The notes beneath the pieces were generated by a model that did not search any database, was not told the origin of the DNA, and saw only the letters and a list, made by a program, of their open reading frames with translations. A stretch of DNA of 64,000 bases from Arthrobacter silviterrae (GTDB lineage: Bacteria > Actinomycetota > Actinomycetes > Actinomycetales > Micrococcaceae): the NCBI RefSeq assembly GCF_011045165.1, contig NZ_JAAKZI010000008.1, positions 1-64,000 on the forward strand, read 5' to 3'. How positions within the stretch are numbered: the first letter of the stretch is position 1; each line of letters begins with the position of its first letter. Below are positions 26,186 to 36,964 of this stretch, one piece after another. Made by a program: the position numbers and the translations under genes.

Positions 26186-26944
26186 CTACAGCACGCGGGG
26201 ACGGGCACCGAGTATATCGGAACCGACACGCAGGTGTGTCGCCCCTGCGGCCACGGCCTGCTCCAGGTCCCCGCTCATCCCGGCGGAAATGGCGCCCGCG
26301 CCGGGATGGGCGGCCACCACCCTGGCTGAAATTTCAGCTAGCAGTCCAAAGGCCGGTGCCGGGTCGGCACCCAGGGGTGCCACCGCCATGACGCCGGCCA
26401 GCCTGAGCCCGTCCGTGGCAGCCACCAGCTCGGCCAGCCGGTCAACGTCCGACGGCGCCGCCCCACCCCGCGCGCCCGGCCCGCCTTCCGCTGTGGTCCC
26501 GGAGGTGCCGCCCGCACTTTGGGAGAGGTCCACCTGGATGAAGCATTCCAGGGCGGCCCGGCCGTTCAGGTCCTGCTGCGCATCCATGGCACGGCCCAGG
26601 GCCTTGACCAGCTGCGCCCTGTCGATGGAGTGGACGGAATGGGCGTAGCGGGCCACTGACTTGGCCTTGTTGCTTTGGAGCTGTCCAATGAAGTGCCAGC
26701 GCACGCCCGGTTCGGCCACGAGGTCCGCCTTGGCTGCGGCTTCCTGGTCCCGGTTCTCCCCCACGTCCGCCACGCCGAGCCCCACCAGCCTGCGGACGTC
26801 CGCCGCCGGGTGGAACTTCGTCACCACGATCAAGGCCGGCGGGGCTTCCGGACGCCCGGCGGCTTCGGAGGCCAGCCGGATCCGTTCACCGACCGCGGCC
26901 AACCTTTCCTGGAGTTGGCGGGTGCGGGCATCCAAGGTGGTCAT
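26186..26944 (-). CDS. yggS: YggS-type pyridoxal phosphate homeostasis protein
   Basis: A single-domain PLP-binding TIM-barrel protein (252 aa) that keeps vitamin B6 and amino-acid balance; no enzyme activity is established. Lys43 in VTKFHP binds PLP. Other family segments are [26 protein letters not shown] and the phosphate-binding [12 protein letters not shown] near the end. AGAAGGAA precedes the ATG. It lies between pgeF and sepF, the standard actinobacterial order. Confidence 0.93.
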   Translation of the reverse strand: MTTLDARTRQLQERLAAVGERIRLASEAAGRPEAPPALIVVTKFHPAADVRRLVGLGVADVGENRDQEAAAKADLVAEPGVRWHFIGQLQSNKAKSVARYAHSVHSIDRAQLVKALGRAMDAQQDLNGRAALECFIQVDLSQSAGGTSGTTAEGGPGARGGAAPSDVDRLAELVAATDGLRLAGVMAVAPLGADPAPAFGLLAEISARVVAAHPGAGAISAGMSGDLEQAVAAGATHLRVGSDILGARPRVL

Positions 26945-26994
26945 GGCTGGGGTTCCTTCTGGTGGATCGGTGGTGCGGGAGCCGGACGGCAGCT

Positions 26995-27810
26995 TCAGGG
27001 CTGTGGTGCTGTGCCGGTTGTAGAAGCGGGTGCGGCCATGGCGGCAAAGCCGATGAAGCGGCCCTCGGCCTCCCCGTCACGGACGGCCCGTCGGTGGGAG
27101 TAGAACTGGTGGTGCTCAAGGGTGCATGCGCCCACGTTGCGGGCAGCCACTCCGGCAGCCGCCAGCTGGGCCGCTACGGCGGCGGGGAGGTCCAGTGCAG
27201 GCGTCCCCCACGACGTGGTGGCGTGCGCGGCCGGCTCAACCAGCGAGACTGCGGCACGCATGTCCTCAGGCACCTCGTAGCATCGGCCGCATACGCTGGG
27301 GCCGATCCAGGCCCGCAGGTCCAATGCCCCGGCGCCACGGAGGGCGGACACGGTAGCGGCGATGATGCCCTTTTCCACACCGGGGCGGCCGGCGTGGGCG
27401 ACTCCCACCACGGGCTTCCCGCCGGAGGTGGTCCCAACAAGCACCACAGGAACACAGTCGGCGACCATGACGGCAAGGCTGGCCGACAGCGAAACCAGGC
27501 CGTCCGCCGTCGGGCCGCGGGGCGGGAACGCCGGCAGTGGCGCGGGGCCGCCTATGACGGCGACGGCGGCGCCGTGGACCTGGTCCATGTACTGCAGGTG
27601 CAGCGGCACGGGCGAGCCCACCAGCGCAGTCAGCCCGGCGTCAACGGCGGCGCGGTGCACTGCCACGCGCCGGGGATCGTCCCCGACGTGAAAGGCCAGG
27701 TTGCCCGCGGTGGTGTCGCTGAAGCCCACCCACACCCCGGGGATGGCTTCTTCGGCAAACCACGCAAGGGACTGCGGGGGCTGCACGGGCGGCATCGACT
27801 GCACGGACAA
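26995..27810 (-). CDS. pgeF: YfiH/PgeF family protein (purine nucleoside phosphorylase or peptidoglycan editing factor)
   Basis: The 271-aa protein belongs to the YfiH (formerly laccase-domain) family with the zinc triad His79 (QVHG), Cys119 (VADCVPV) and His139 (AHAG). Members have purine nucleoside phosphorylase/adenosine deaminase activity and, in E. coli, stop misincorporation in peptidoglycan precursors, which fits its place after ftsZ. The start is TTG, preceded by GAAAGG at five bases; no ATG alternative at a sensible distance exists. It follows ftsZ with a 30-base gap. Confidence 0.9.
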   Translation of the reverse strand: MSVQSMPPVQPPQSLAWFAEEAIPGVWVGFSDTTAGNLAFHVGDDPRRVAVHRAAVDAGLTALVGSPVPLHLQYMDQVHGAAVAVIGGPAPLPAFPPRGPTADGLVSLSASLAVMVADCVPVVLVGTTSGGKPVVGVAHAGRPGVEKGIIAATVSALRGAGALDLRAWIGPSVCGRCYEVPEDMRAAVSLVEPAAHATTSWGTPALDLPAAVAAQLAAAGVAARNVGACTLEHHQFYSHRRAVRDGEAEGRFIGFAAMAAPASTTGTAPQP

Positions 27811-27840
27811 TCTGGCCTTTCACGGCTGGACGGGCGGGAA

Positions 27841-29016
27841 CTACTTCAGGAAGTCCGGCACGTCGAGCTCATCGGCGTGGTGGCCGCTCAGGTCGGGCTC
27901 GACGATGGCGGGCAGTTCCACGTCAAAGCCGCCGTCGGCGGGAACGTGGCTGGCAGGCTGCTGGCCCCACTGGTTCAGGTTCGTCACCGTGGCGCTGGAG
28001 GACGGCACGGCGGCCGGGACGGGAGGTGCGGCAGGGGCCGCCGCCTGCTCCGGTGCCGAGAGCTGGTTGTCCGGGGTGTCGAAGCCGGCGGCAATGACGG
28101 TGACGCGGGCCTCGTCGCCCAGGGCGTCGTCGATGACGGCGCCGAAGATGATGTTGGCTTCCGGGTGGGCCACTTCCTGCACCAGGCGGGCAGCTTCGTT
28201 GATCTCGAACAGGCCCAGGTCGGAGCCGCCCTGGATGGACAGCAGCACGCCATGGGCGCCGTCAATGGAAGCCTCCAGCAGCGGGGAGGCGATGGCGAGC
28301 TCGGCTGCCTTGACGGCACGGTCCTCGCCGCGGGCGGAGCCGATGCCCATGAGGGCTGAGCCCGCACCCTGCATGACGGACTTGACGTCGGCGAAGTCAA
28401 GGTTGATCAGGCCCGGGGTGGTGATGAGGTCGGTGATGCCCTGGACGCCGGAGAGCAGCACCTGGTCGGCGGAACGGAATGCGTCAAGGACCGAGACGTT
28501 GCGGTCGCTGATGGAGAGGAGGCGGTCGTTCGGGATGACGATGAGCGTGTCAACCTCGTCGCGCAGGGCCTCGATGCCGTTGTCGGCGCTCGTGGCGCGC
28601 CGGCGGCCTTCAAAGGTGAAGGGGCGCGTGACCACACCGATCGTCAGCGCGCCAAGGGTGCGCGCAATGCGGGCCACGACGGGCGCGCCGCCGGTGCCGG
28701 TGCCGCCGCCCTCGCCGGCCGTTACGAAGACCATGTCGGCCCCGCGCAGGACCTCCTCGATCTCCTCCTGGTGGTCTTCCGCAGCCTGGCGGCCGACGTC
28801 GGGGTTGGCGCCTGCCCCCAGGCCGCGGGTCAGCTCGCGGCCGACGTCGAGCTTGACGTCCGCGTCGCTCATCAGCAGCGCCTGGGCGTCCGTGTTGATG
28901 GCAATGAATTCAACGCCGCGCAGGCCCACGTCAATCATCCGGTTCACTGCATTTACGCCGCCGCCGCCGATGCCGACGACCTTGATGACGGCCAGGTAAT
29001 TCTGGGGTGCTGCCAC
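27841..29016 (-). CDS. ftsZ: Cell division GTPase FtsZ
   Basis: The tubulin-like protein that forms the division ring. The 391-aa product shows the G-box [14 protein letters not shown]-type start ([12 protein letters not shown]), the tubulin signature [12 protein letters not shown], the T7 loop region [11 protein letters not shown], a Pro/Ala-rich linker (about 315-365) and the conserved C-terminal peptide DVPDFLK that binds SepF and FtsW. GTG at 29016 was chosen because AAGGGAC precedes it and [13 protein letters not shown] is the usual N-terminus. A long leader with palindromes separates it from ftsQ, so it has its own promoter. Confidence 0.97.
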   Translation of the reverse strand: MAAPQNYLAVIKVVGIGGGGVNAVNRMIDVGLRGVEFIAINTDAQALLMSDADVKLDVGRELTRGLGAGANPDVGRQAAEDHQEEIEEVLRGADMVFVTAGEGGGTGTGGAPVVARIARTLGALTIGVVTRPFTFEGRRRATSADNGIEALRDEVDTLIVIPNDRLLSISDRNVSVLDAFRSADQVLLSGVQGITDLITTPGLINLDFADVKSVMQGAGSALMGIGSARGEDRAVKAAELAIASPLLEASIDGAHGVLLSIQGGSDLGLFEINEAARLVQEVAHPEANIIFGAVIDDALGDEARVTVIAAGFDTPDNQLSAPEQAAAPAAPPVPAAVPSSSATVTNLNQWGQQPASHVPADGGFDVELPAIVEPDLSGHHADELDVPDFLK

Positions 29017-29076
29017 GTTACGTGTCCCTTGTTCGTTTCTTGCTGTAAGTTCCATGGGTGCTGCTGGGGCCACCGC

Positions 29077-29139
29077 GGTTCAAGCTGCACTTGAACCTTG
29101 GTAGCTTAACCTTCAACTTGAAGGTTATAGTTATGTCAA
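29077..29139 (-). promoter_or_regulatory. ftsZ promoter/leader with two palindromes
   Basis: Reading toward ftsZ, a TTGACA hexamer (29139-29134) is followed by a 19-base palindrome of 9-bp arms (AACCTTCAA / TTGAAGGTT, 29108-29126), then by a second of 8-bp arms (GGTTCAAG / CTTGAACC, 29077-29097, 5-nt loop). The TTGACA is a good -35, but no matching -10 stands at 17 bases, and the first palindrome falls just there. A regulator site overlapping the promoter, or RNA hairpins in the leader, are both possible. Confidence 0.55.
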
Positions 29140-29251
29140 CCAACTCTTGTCAGTGACGCTATGGTGCATCGGTGCCGCATGCAATAACCGCCCCCGCGTG
29201 TCGTGCGAATCCGGCCAAAAAACCTTGGGGTGGCACCGGTTCGCACCCCCT

Positions 29252-30436
29252 CTAGCGTGTCACAGGATAGCGCGGCGTGCTGACGTCGTACACCTGGACG
29301 GGTGGCGGGGCCGGCTTTCCCGGATCCACGGTGGGTGCCGGGGCGTCGATGAGGGCTTGCAGGACCTGCGCCTTCAGCTCCATGTCCGCTGCATTCCCCC
29401 ACACCACGGTCTTTCCGTCCACCATCTGAAGTTCGACGGCGTCGGGAGACTTTGCGGTGGCGCTGGCCAGCCGGCCCAGCACCGATTTCGGCAGGGTTGC
29501 CAGGACTGCGGTCATGGCACTGAAGGTGTCCTTCGAGACGGCGGCCAGGCCCCCGTCAATGAGCGGAAGGCCTGCCGAGGCGGCATCCTTGGCGGTGCCA
29601 AGTTCCACGCCGTCCTGGTCCACCATGACGAAGCCGCTGCCGTTCTTCAGCAGGGCCACGGGGACCCTTTCCACCACCTGGACCAGCAGGGCCGAAGGGG
29701 GCTGTGCCTCAATGCGCGAACTCTTGACCTGCGGCACCTTCGCCAGCAGCCTGTCCACGTCCTGCTGCGTCACCTGGGGCAGGGGCGTACCAACCAGCGG
29801 GGCAAGTGCTGTTTGCAGCGTCTTCTCCGCCACCAGCTTGCGCCCGTCAATGTGGATGGTCCGAACGGCCAGGACCGGCGAAAACAACGCCACCACCATG
29901 ACGATGGCCAGGACGGCCGCAACGGCAGAAAAGGCAATCCAGGCACGCCGACGGCGCTTCTTGTGGGCGGGCGTGGGAAAGGCCAGGACTGTCGCGCCGG
30001 CGCCGCGGCCAGTCGATGTGCCGGATTTCTTCTTCCCGCCTTTTCCAGGCTGGACGTCGGGGACCGGGCCGGCGTCCTTGGCGGGGCGTTTCGCGCGCGC
30101 AGTCAAATCCACCACGGGGCGTCCGGGCGCCTTCGCCGGCGCGGTTTTGGCCGTCGCGGTTTTGGCAGGTGCGGTTTTGGCCGTCGCGGATTTGGGAGAT
30201 GCCGTTTTGACAGGTGCATCAGGCTCCAGCGGCGTGACAGTCACCTTGCTGCTGGTAGGCCTGGCCGCCTGCGTGTTGCCGCCCGCCGTGGCGGCGGAAC
30301 GCGTAGCCGCGGCAGCGTCGCCGCCGTTGGGCCCGGGACCTGAATCCGGCCCCGGACCGGCACCCGTGGGAGCGCCGCCGTCGGGCCCTGTGGCGGGCCG
30401 GGTGCGGATGATGCGGGGGCGGCGCGGCTCAGCCAT
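29252..30436 (-). CDS. ftsQ: Cell division protein FtsQ
   Basis: A bitopic divisome protein linking FtsL/FtsB with other components. The 394-aa protein has a very long cytoplasmic N-terminus (about 170 residues, Pro/Gly/Ala-rich, then Lys-Thr-Ala repeats), one membrane helix near 185-205, and the extracellular POTRA domain (VRTIHIDGRKLV) followed by the beta domain. The ATG at 30436 gives the [10 protein letters not shown] start; it overlaps murC by eight bases. The low-complexity repeats make the N-terminus about 80 residues longer than common. Confidence 0.92.
   Translation of the reverse strand: MAEPRRPRIIRTRPATGPDGGAPTGAGPGPDSGPGPNGGDAAAATRSAATAGGNTQAARPTSSKVTVTPLEPDAPVKTASPKSATAKTAPAKTATAKTAPAKAPGRPVVDLTARAKRPAKDAGPVPDVQPGKGGKKKSGTSTGRGAGATVLAFPTPAHKKRRRRAWIAFSAVAAVLAIVMVVALFSPVLAVRTIHIDGRKLVAEKTLQTALAPLVGTPLPQVTQQDVDRLLAKVPQVKSSRIEAQPPSALLVQVVERVPVALLKNGSGFVMVDQDGVELGTAKDAASAGLPLIDGGLAAVSKDTFSAMTAVLATLPKSVLGRLASATAKSPDAVELQMVDGKTVVWGNAADMELKAQVLQALIDAPAPTVDPGKPAPPPVQVYDVSTPRYPVTR
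30118..30210 (-). repeat. Lys/Thr/Ala low-complexity repeats in ftsQ
   Basis: Near-identical 12-24 bp units of GCGGTTTTGGC-type sequence (plus strand) encode alternating AKTAPAKTATAKT blocks in the cytoplasmic tail of FtsQ. Confidence 0.6.
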
Positions 30437-31901
30437 GCTGCCCGCCGTTAGCGGGTGAGGTCCCGGGAGCCGAAGCGGGGCCGGCCTGCAGGGCCGCCAC
30501 CAGTGCCGGGCCATAGGCCGTGACGTCGCCCGCGCCCACCGTCAGGATCAGGTCCCCGGGGGCAGCGGCAGCAGCCAGCGCCGCCACGGCTGCCGCAGGG
30601 TCCGGCCAGTAGCTGCGGGGCGCGGCAAGGCGGCGGGTGATCAGCGTGCTGTCCACCCCGGGAATGGGGTCTTCGCGGGCGGGGTAGATGTCCAGCACGG
30701 CCACGGTGTCCGCCAGGTCCAGGGCCTGGGCAAACTCGGCGGCGAATTCCCGGGTCCGGGAAAACAGGTGCGGCTGGAACAGCACGTGGACCTTGTGTCC
30801 GGCAGCCACGGTGCGGGCGGCCTTGAGGGCCGCGGTGACCTCCGTGGGGTGGTGTGCGTAGTCGTCAAACACCCGCACCCCGCGCCCCTCCCCCTTTGAT
30901 TCGAATCGGCGGGCGGCACCGCTGAACGTGGCCAGGGCGGCCAGCGCAGCATCAACGTCAACACCCAACTCCAGCGCCACGGCCACGGCGGCAGCGGCAT
31001 TGCGGATGTTGTGGTCCCCCGGCACCTGCAGGTGAAGGGGCACGCTGCGGGAGGCGGTGCCGGCGGGCGGCAGGAGCAGCGTGGTGTCCGTGGCCAGCCC
31101 CTCCCCCGAGCCAGCCACTATGCGCAGCTCCGCCGCATCGCTGAAACCGTAGCTCAGGGTGCGCTTTCCGGCAGCCGCGGCCCGGGCAGCCAGAGCGGCC
31201 GAACCGGCGTCGTCGGCGCAGGCAACCAGCAGCCCGTCCGCCGGCAGCAGGGCCACAAAGGAATCAAAGGCGGCGAACACGGCCTCGGGGGTGCCGTAGT
31301 GGTCGAGGTGGTCGGCTTCCATGTTGGTGACCACGGCAATCCGCGGCCGGTAATTCAGGAAGGAGGCATCCGATTCGTCCGCTTCGGCCACGAACACCGG
31401 GGCGCTGCCGTGCGCCGCGTTGACGCCCAGGCCCTGCACCGTCCCGCCCACGGCGAAGGAGGCGTCCACCCCGGCGCCGCGGAGCATCACGGTGATCATG
31501 GAGGTGGTGGTGGTTTTGCCGTGGGTGCCGGCAACAGCCACCACGGTGTCCTGGGCCATGGCAGCCGCCAGCGCCTGGGACCGGTGGAGCACGCGCAGGC
31601 CGGCTGCCCTGGCCGCGGCCAGTTCAGGGTTGGCCTCGCGGATGGCGGTGGAGACCACCACGGTGTCCGCGCCGGCCACAGTGGCGGCATGGTGCCCCAC
31701 ATGGACGGAGGCGCCGAGCGCGGCCAGCGCGGCGAGCCCGGCCGAATCCTTGGCGTCCGAACCGCTGACGGGCACGCCCCTGCCCAGCATGATGCGGGCA
31801 ATGGCGGACATTCCGGCCCCGCCCATGCCGATGAAGTGCACCCTGCCCAGTTCAGCCAGGGTGGGGGCCTCATAAGGTGTTGCTGCCGATGTTTGTGTCA
31901 C
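30429..31901 (-). CDS. murC: UDP-N-acetylmuramate--L-alanine ligase
   Basis: Adds L-alanine to UDP-MurNAc, the first amino acid of the peptidoglycan stem. The 490-aa Mur ligase shows the Rossmann start [12 protein letters not shown], the ATP loop [18 protein letters not shown] and DDYAHHPTE. The GTG at 31901 overlaps the murG stop by four bases (GTGA), like other junctions in the cluster; a GTG 12 bases upstream is the alternative. Confidence 0.95.
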   Translation of the reverse strand: MTQTSAATPYEAPTLAELGRVHFIGMGGAGMSAIARIMLGRGVPVSGSDAKDSAGLAALAALGASVHVGHHAATVAGADTVVVSTAIREANPELAAARAAGLRVLHRSQALAAAMAQDTVVAVAGTHGKTTTTSMITVMLRGAGVDASFAVGGTVQGLGVNAAHGSAPVFVAEADESDASFLNYRPRIAVVTNMEADHLDHYGTPEAVFAAFDSFVALLPADGLLVACADDAGSAALAARAAAAGKRTLSYGFSDAAELRIVAGSGEGLATDTTLLLPPAGTASRSVPLHLQVPGDHNIRNAAAAVAVALELGVDVDAALAALATFSGAARRFESKGEGRGVRVFDDYAHHPTEVTAALKAARTVAAGHKVHVLFQPHLFSRTREFAAEFAQALDLADTVAVLDIYPAREDPIPGVDSTLITRRLAAPRSYWPDPAAAVAALAAAAAPGDLILTVGAGDVTAYGPALVAALQAGPASAPGTSPANGGQHG

Positions 31902-33037
31902 TGTTGCTGCCACTTTCCGCTTGCCGCCAAAACCATGTCCGCCATGCGCTCCGCGGCGTCCCGGATGCCCAGCGCCGACGCCCGTGCGGACATGCCGGCC
32001 AGCCGCTGCGGGTCCAGGCACAGCGGGATCACGTTCGCCTCAATCCAGGCCGCGTTGAGCTGCGCATCGGGCACCAGCAGCGCTGCGTCCGCGGCCACCA
32101 GTCCTGCCGCGTTGCGGGCCTGCTCGCCGTTGCCCACGGGAAGGGGAACAAACACGGCCGGAAGCCCGACGGCGGCCACCTCGGACACTGTCCCCGCGCC
32201 GGAGCGGCACAACAGCAGGTCTGCCGCGGCATAGGCGTCCTCCATGGCGTCCACATACTCCAGCTGGCGGTAGCGGGGTGCGGTGAGGGGGCCGCCGTCG
32301 TCCGCCATGACAGCCTTGCCGCGGCCGGTGATGTGCAGGGTCTGGATGCCGGCGCCGGCCAGCGCCTCCAAGGCCCCGGCCAGGGCCGTGTTCAGGCGCA
32401 GGGCCCCGAGTGAGCCGCCCGTGACAATCAGCGTGGGGGCTTCGGCGTCCAGGCCCAGCCGTTCGCGGGCACCGGCGCGCGCCGCGGCGCGGTCAAGCCC
32501 GGACACGGCCGCACGCATGGGCATGCCCACCAGCTGCCCGCCGCGGATCTTGGTGGCGGCAAAGGCTGTACCCACGTGCGCGGCATAGCGGGCGCCGACC
32601 TTGTTCGCCAGCCCGGCCTTGGTATTGGCTTCGTGCACCACGATGGGCACGCCTAGGTGCCTGGCGGCCAGGTACATGGGCGTGCACACGTAGCCGCCCA
32701 CCCCCACCAGCACGTCCGCCCCGGCCTCGGTCAGGATGCGCCTGCCGTCGGCAATGGCCCCGCGCATGCGCCCGGGCAGTTTCAGCAACTCCGGCGACGG
32801 CCTGCGCGGCAGCGGTATCCGGGCGATGGTGGCCAGTTCATGGCCCGCGGCCGGCACCAGGCGTGTTTCCAGGCCGTCTGCCGTTCCCACGGCCAGAATG
32901 GCGGTTTCCGGAACGGCCCGGCGGACGGCCGCGGCGATGGCCAGCAGCGGGCTGACGTGGCCGGCGGATCCGCCGCCGGCCAGCACCACGGAAAGGGGGC
33001 CGCCCGGGCGGGAGACGGCGTTTGCTGTATTCGTCAT
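31898..33037 (-). CDS. murG: UDP-N-acetylglucosamine transferase (lipid II synthesis)
   Basis: Transfers GlcNAc to lipid I on the inner membrane face, giving lipid II. The 379-aa GT-B enzyme has the N-terminal G-loop [10 protein letters not shown], the HEAN region ([10 protein letters not shown]) and the C-terminal donor site [10 protein letters not shown] plus [13 protein letters not shown]. Its ATG overlaps the ftsW stop (ATGA). Confidence 0.96.
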   Translation of the reverse strand: MTNTANAVSRPGGPLSVVLAGGGSAGHVSPLLAIAAAVRRAVPETAILAVGTADGLETRLVPAAGHELATIARIPLPRRPSPELLKLPGRMRGAIADGRRILTEAGADVLVGVGGYVCTPMYLAARHLGVPIVVHEANTKAGLANKVGARYAAHVGTAFAATKIRGGQLVGMPMRAAVSGLDRAAARAGARERLGLDAEAPTLIVTGGSLGALRLNTALAGALEALAGAGIQTLHITGRGKAVMADDGGPLTAPRYRQLEYVDAMEDAYAAADLLLCRSGAGTVSEVAAVGLPAVFVPLPVGNGEQARNAAGLVAADAALLVPDAQLNAAWIEANVIPLCLDPQRLAGMSARASALGIRDAAERMADMVLAASGKWQQQ

Positions 33038-34284
33038 GAAGAAATCGATGCGCTTTCTGCTTCAGCGTCGCTTGCGGGGTCGGTGCGGGCAAAGGACAGC
33101 ACCACGCCGATTCCCGCCAGCACCATCACCAGGGCACTGCCGCCGTAGGAAATCAATGGCAGTGGAACACCGATCACTGGCAGGAGTCCGGCAACCATGG
33201 CTATGTTCACGAAGGCCTGGCCGATGATCCAGGCCAGGATGGACCCGCACACCACCCGGGCGAACGTGTCGTTGCGCTTCATGATGACGCGGAAGAAGGC
33301 GAAGGCCAGCACGCCGTAGAGGGCAATGATGACCAGCGTGCCCAGCAGGCCCAGCTCCTCGCCGAGAATGGCAAAGATGAAGTCGTTGTGGGCTTCGGGG
33401 ATCCAGCTCCATTTTTGCCGGCTCTGCCCCAGCCCCACGCCGAACCACCGGCCCGACGCCAGCGCGTACAGCCCGTTTTGCGCCTGGTCGCACAGGCCCT
33501 GGCCGTCGCTGCAATTGCCCAGCCAGCCGGAGAGCCGTGCAGTCCTGTTGCCGCTGAAGGCGGCCATGGCCGCGGCGGCAGCCACCCCGACCCCCACCGC
33601 GCCAATCAGCACGCGCTTGCTGCCGCCGCCAAAATACAGCCCGGCGCCGATGACGGCCATGACAATGACGGAGGTGCCGAGGTCGTGCCCCAGCAAGATC
33701 AGGAGCACCAGGATGCCACCAATGGGCACCACGGGCAGCAGGGTGTGCCGCCAGTCCGCCATGAGCCGGCCCTTGCGGGACAGCACCAGGCCCATCCACA
33801 GCGCCAGCGCCAGCTTGGCGGCCTCTGAGGGCTGGAACTGGATGGAGTTGCCGAAGTTGATCCAGTTCCTGTTGCCGCCGATGTTCACACCGAGCGGGGT
33901 GAAAACGACCAGCATCAGCAGGAGCGCCGACAGGCCCAGGGTGGGCCAGGCCATCCTCTTCAGGCCCGACGGCGGCACGAAGGACAGGACCATCATGAGC
34001 ACCAGCCCGAAGCCGGCAAACATGGACTCCTTGATGAACAGGGAGTAGGGGTCGATGCCGGCCGAAATCGATTCGGCGGCCGATGCGGAGAGCACTGTCA
34101 TGAGCCCAACCGCGGTCAGTGCCACAGTGGTGGCGATGATCCAGTAGTAGGAGGCGCTGGGCCGTCCGGACAGGGCATTGACCCTGTTGCGGACGCGCTT
34201 CCAGCGGCTGGTGGCGGTGCGGGCGGGCCCGGACGGGGGCGCCACCTTGGGGGCGGTGCCCCTGGTTGCCGGCGTAGTGGCCAC
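33034..34284 (-). CDS. ftsW: Peptidoglycan polymerase FtsW (SEDS)
   Basis: The SEDS glycosyltransferase that polymerises lipid II at the septum together with FtsI. The 416-aa protein has a basic cytoplasmic N-terminus (about 50 residues) and about ten membrane helices. Family segments visible are [21 protein letters not shown] (shortened here: GNRNW, FQPSE), GHDLGTSV, the large outer loop with [13 protein letters not shown], and the last-helix [13 protein letters not shown]. The GTG start shares one base with the murD stop (TAGTG). Confidence 0.95.
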   Translation of the reverse strand: MATTPATRGTAPKVAPPSGPARTATSRWKRVRNRVNALSGRPSASYYWIIATTVALTAVGLMTVLSASAAESISAGIDPYSLFIKESMFAGFGLVLMMVLSFVPPSGLKRMAWPTLGLSALLLMLVVFTPLGVNIGGNRNWINFGNSIQFQPSEAAKLALALWMGLVLSRKGRLMADWRHTLLPVVPIGGILVLLILLGHDLGTSVIVMAVIGAGLYFGGGSKRVLIGAVGVGVAAAAAMAAFSGNRTARLSGWLGNCSDGQGLCDQAQNGLYALASGRWFGVGLGQSRQKWSWIPEAHNDFIFAILGEELGLLGTLVIIALYGVLAFAFFRVIMKRNDTFARVVCGSILAWIIGQAFVNIAMVAGLLPVIGVPLPLISYGGSALVMVLAGIGVVLSFARTDPASDAEAESASISS

Positions 34285-35855
34285 TATGACTCCTTGTTGG
34301 CGCTCGCCCGTCGTTCCAACAGCTCCCGCACGGCGTTGATGAACGACTGGCCTCGGTGGGCGTAGGACGAAAACTGGTCCATCGACGCTGATGCCGGCGC
34401 CATGAGCACCGTGTCGCCGTCTTCCGCCAGCTGGGCGGCGGCGGCAACGGCCTGCGCCATGACGGCATCCCCGAAGATGGGCGTTTCGGCCACGCCTTCC
34501 CTGCCAGTGTGCCCCTTGTCCGTCTCAATGACGGGCACATCGGGTGCGTGTCGCGAAAGGGCGCCGGCCAGGGCCGAGGAGTCCTCCCCGATCAGGACCA
34601 CGGCCTTGAGCCGGCCTGCATGCGCGCTGACCAGTTCGTCATATTCGACACCCTTGGACAGCCCCCCGGCAATCCAGATGACGGGCTTGAAGGCGGAGAG
34701 GGAGGCCGCGGCTGCGTGCGGGTTGGTGGCCTTGGAATCGTTAACCCACAGGACCCCTCCGGAGGTGGCCACGGGCTGGATCCGGTGGTCCCCGCTCTCG
34801 TAGGCGATGAGGCCGTCGCGCACATTTTCCGGCGTGAGCCCGTACGCCCGCACCAGCGCCGCCGCGGCGGCCGCGTTGGCCACGAGGTGCCGGGGCACCA
34901 GCTCGGAAATGTCGCTGACATGGGCCAGTTCGACGGCGGAGTCCTTGCGTTCGGCGATGAAGGCCCGGTCCACGATGAGCCCCTCCACCACGCCCACCAT
35001 GCTGATGGCAGGCATGCCGGTGGTGAAGCCCACGGCACGGCAGCCTTCGCGGACGTCGGCCTCTTCCACCATGTGTTCGGTCTCGATTTGTTCGGCGTTG
35101 TAGACGCAGGCCGCCTTGGTGTTGGCGTAGACCTTGGCCTTGTCAGCTGCATAGGCGTCAAAGCTGCCGTGCCAGTCCACATGGTCCTCGGCCAGGTTCA
35201 GGCACGCGCTGGCCACCGGTTCCAGGGACTGGATCCAGTGCAGCTGGAAGGAGGAGAGTTCCACGGCCAGGGCGTCGTAGCCTTCCGGATCGCGCACTGC
35301 ATCCAGGATGGGCGTGCCGATGTTCCCGGCGGCGATGGCGCGCAGCCCGGCGGCCTGGAGCATCAGTTCCACCATGGTGGTGGTGGTGGTTTTTCCGTTG
35401 GTGCCGGTGATGGTGATCCACTCCGCGGTTTTGCGGCCCTCGCGGGTGCGCACGCGCCAGGCCAGTTCCACGTCGCCCCAGATGGGGATGCCGGCGTCGG
35501 CTGCGGCAGCCAACAGCGGGTGGCTGGGCCGGTAGCCGGGGCTCGTGACCACCAGTTCGGCCGGTTCACCGCCCACCAGCGGCAGCACGGTGGAGGATTC
35601 CCGGCCCAGGATGACGTCCTCAACCCCCACGATGCGAAGGGTGTCGGCGGCGCGCCGGGACTCGTCGTCGTGCGAGGAGGCCACCACCACAACGCGGGCG
35701 CCCAGCTCGGCGAGGGTGTCGGCCACGGAGAAGCCTGTCTTCGTGATGCCGGTGACCACCACGCGGAGCCCGGCCCAGTCGGCGCCCCAGCTGGTGAGAC
35801 CGGCCAGGCGGCCTGCCCCGGCAGCGGCGGTGGATGCGGGTGCAGTGTGTGTCAC
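34284..35855 (-). CDS. murD: UDP-N-acetylmuramoyl-L-alanine--D-glutamate ligase
   Basis: Adds D-glutamate to the stem peptide. The 523-aa Mur ligase shows [18 protein letters not shown] at the N-terminus, the ATP loop [24 protein letters not shown] and [12 protein letters not shown]. Start at GTG 35855 chosen because it overlaps the mraY stop as GTGA; an in-frame ATG 15 bases upstream inside mraY is the alternative. At the other end it shares one base with ftsW. Confidence 0.94.
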   Translation of the reverse strand: MTHTAPASTAAAGAGRLAGLTSWGADWAGLRVVVTGITKTGFSVADTLAELGARVVVVASSHDDESRRAADTLRIVGVEDVILGRESSTVLPLVGGEPAELVVTSPGYRPSHPLLAAAADAGIPIWGDVELAWRVRTREGRKTAEWITITGTNGKTTTTTMVELMLQAAGLRAIAAGNIGTPILDAVRDPEGYDALAVELSSFQLHWIQSLEPVASACLNLAEDHVDWHGSFDAYAADKAKVYANTKAACVYNAEQIETEHMVEEADVREGCRAVGFTTGMPAISMVGVVEGLIVDRAFIAERKDSAVELAHVSDISELVPRHLVANAAAAAALVRAYGLTPENVRDGLIAYESGDHRIQPVATSGGVLWVNDSKATNPHAAAASLSAFKPVIWIAGGLSKGVEYDELVSAHAGRLKAVVLIGEDSSALAGALSRHAPDVPVIETDKGHTGREGVAETPIFGDAVMAQAVAAAAQLAEDGDTVLMAPASASMDQFSSYAHRGQSFINAVRELLERRASANKES

Positions 35856-36964
35856 AGTCGGACAATCCATTCAGCGTAAAAGGCGCCCAGCCCCACGGCC
35901 ACCATGAGCCCGGCCAGGATCCAGAACCTGACCACCACGGTGACCTCGGCCCAGCCCTTGAGTTCAAAGTGGTGTTGCAGGGGTGCCATCAGGAACACCC
36001 GGCGGCCCTTGGACAGCTTGAAGAAGCCCACCTGGATGATGACGGAGAGGGTGATGAGGACAAAGAGCCCGCCGATGATGAACAGCAGGATTTCCGTCCG
36101 GGAAAGGATGGCAAAGCCGGCCATGGCCCCGCCGATGGCCAGCGATCCCGTGTCCCCCATGAAAATCTTGGCCGGTGACGTGTTCCACCACAGGAACCCG
36201 ATCAGCGCGGCAAACATGATGACGGCGACAAGGGAAAGGTCCAGCGGGTCGCGGACTTCGTAGCACACGGTTTCAGCGGGCACCTTCCGGCCGCCGCAGC
36301 CCTGGCTGGTCTGCCACAGGCCCATGAGGGTGTAGGCGCCGAAGACCAGGATGGCGGCTCCCGTGGCGAGCCCGTCCAGGCCGTCGGTGAGGTTCACGCC
36401 GTTGGTGGTGCCGGCAATGATCAGGTTTGACCACAGGACAAACAACACCACGCCCAGCCCGGCACCGGCAAAGGCCAGGTTGAGGGAGGGGATGTCGCGG
36501 GCAAAGGAAATGAAGGTGCTGGCGGGCGTCTTGCCGGAACTGTCGGGGAAGCCGAGTGCCATGACGGCAAAGGCAATGCCCACCACGGCCTGCCCGGCCA
36601 GCTTGCCCTTGGCGTCCAGGCCAAGGCTGCGCTGGTTGGAAATCTTCAAAAAGTCGTCCAGGAATCCCACCAGGCCCTGGCCCAGCATGAGGAAGATCAT
36701 GAGCAGCCCGGATGCGGTGGGCCCCTGCGAATTGGGGTTCAGGAGCCAAATGATCAGGTGGGTGATGAAGTAGGAAAGGACCACCGCGCCGACCACCACG
36801 GTGCCGCCCATCGTGGGCGTGCCGCGCTTGATCTGGTGGGTGGTGGGGCCGTCATCGCGGATGATCTGCCCGTACCCCTTTTTGACCAGGAGCCGGATGA
36901 ACAGGGGCGTGCCGACCATCGAGAGGGCCAGTGCCAGTCCGGTGCCAATAAGCAATGCAATCAC
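35852..36964 (-). CDS. mraY: Phospho-MurNAc-pentapeptide transferase
   Basis: Moves phospho-MurNAc-pentapeptide onto undecaprenyl phosphate, forming lipid I. The 370-aa protein has ten membrane helices with the family segments [20 protein letters not shown] (catalytic Asp pair), [22 protein letters not shown] and APLQHHFE. The GTG start overlaps the murF stop (GTGA). Confidence 0.97.
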   Translation of the reverse strand: MIALLIGTGLALALSMVGTPLFIRLLVKKGYGQIIRDDGPTTHQIKRGTPTMGGTVVVGAVVLSYFITHLIIWLLNPNSQGPTASGLLMIFLMLGQGLVGFLDDFLKISNQRSLGLDAKGKLAGQAVVGIAFAVMALGFPDSSGKTPASTFISFARDIPSLNLAFAGAGLGVVLFVLWSNLIIAGTTNGVNLTDGLDGLATGAAILVFGAYTLMGLWQTSQGCGGRKVPAETVCYEVRDPLDLSLVAVIMFAALIGFLWWNTSPAKIFMGDTGSLAIGGAMAGFAILSRTEILLFIIGGLFVLITLSVIIQVGFFKLSKGRRVFLMAPLQHHFELKGWAEVTVVVRFWILAGLMVAVGLGAFYAEWIVRL

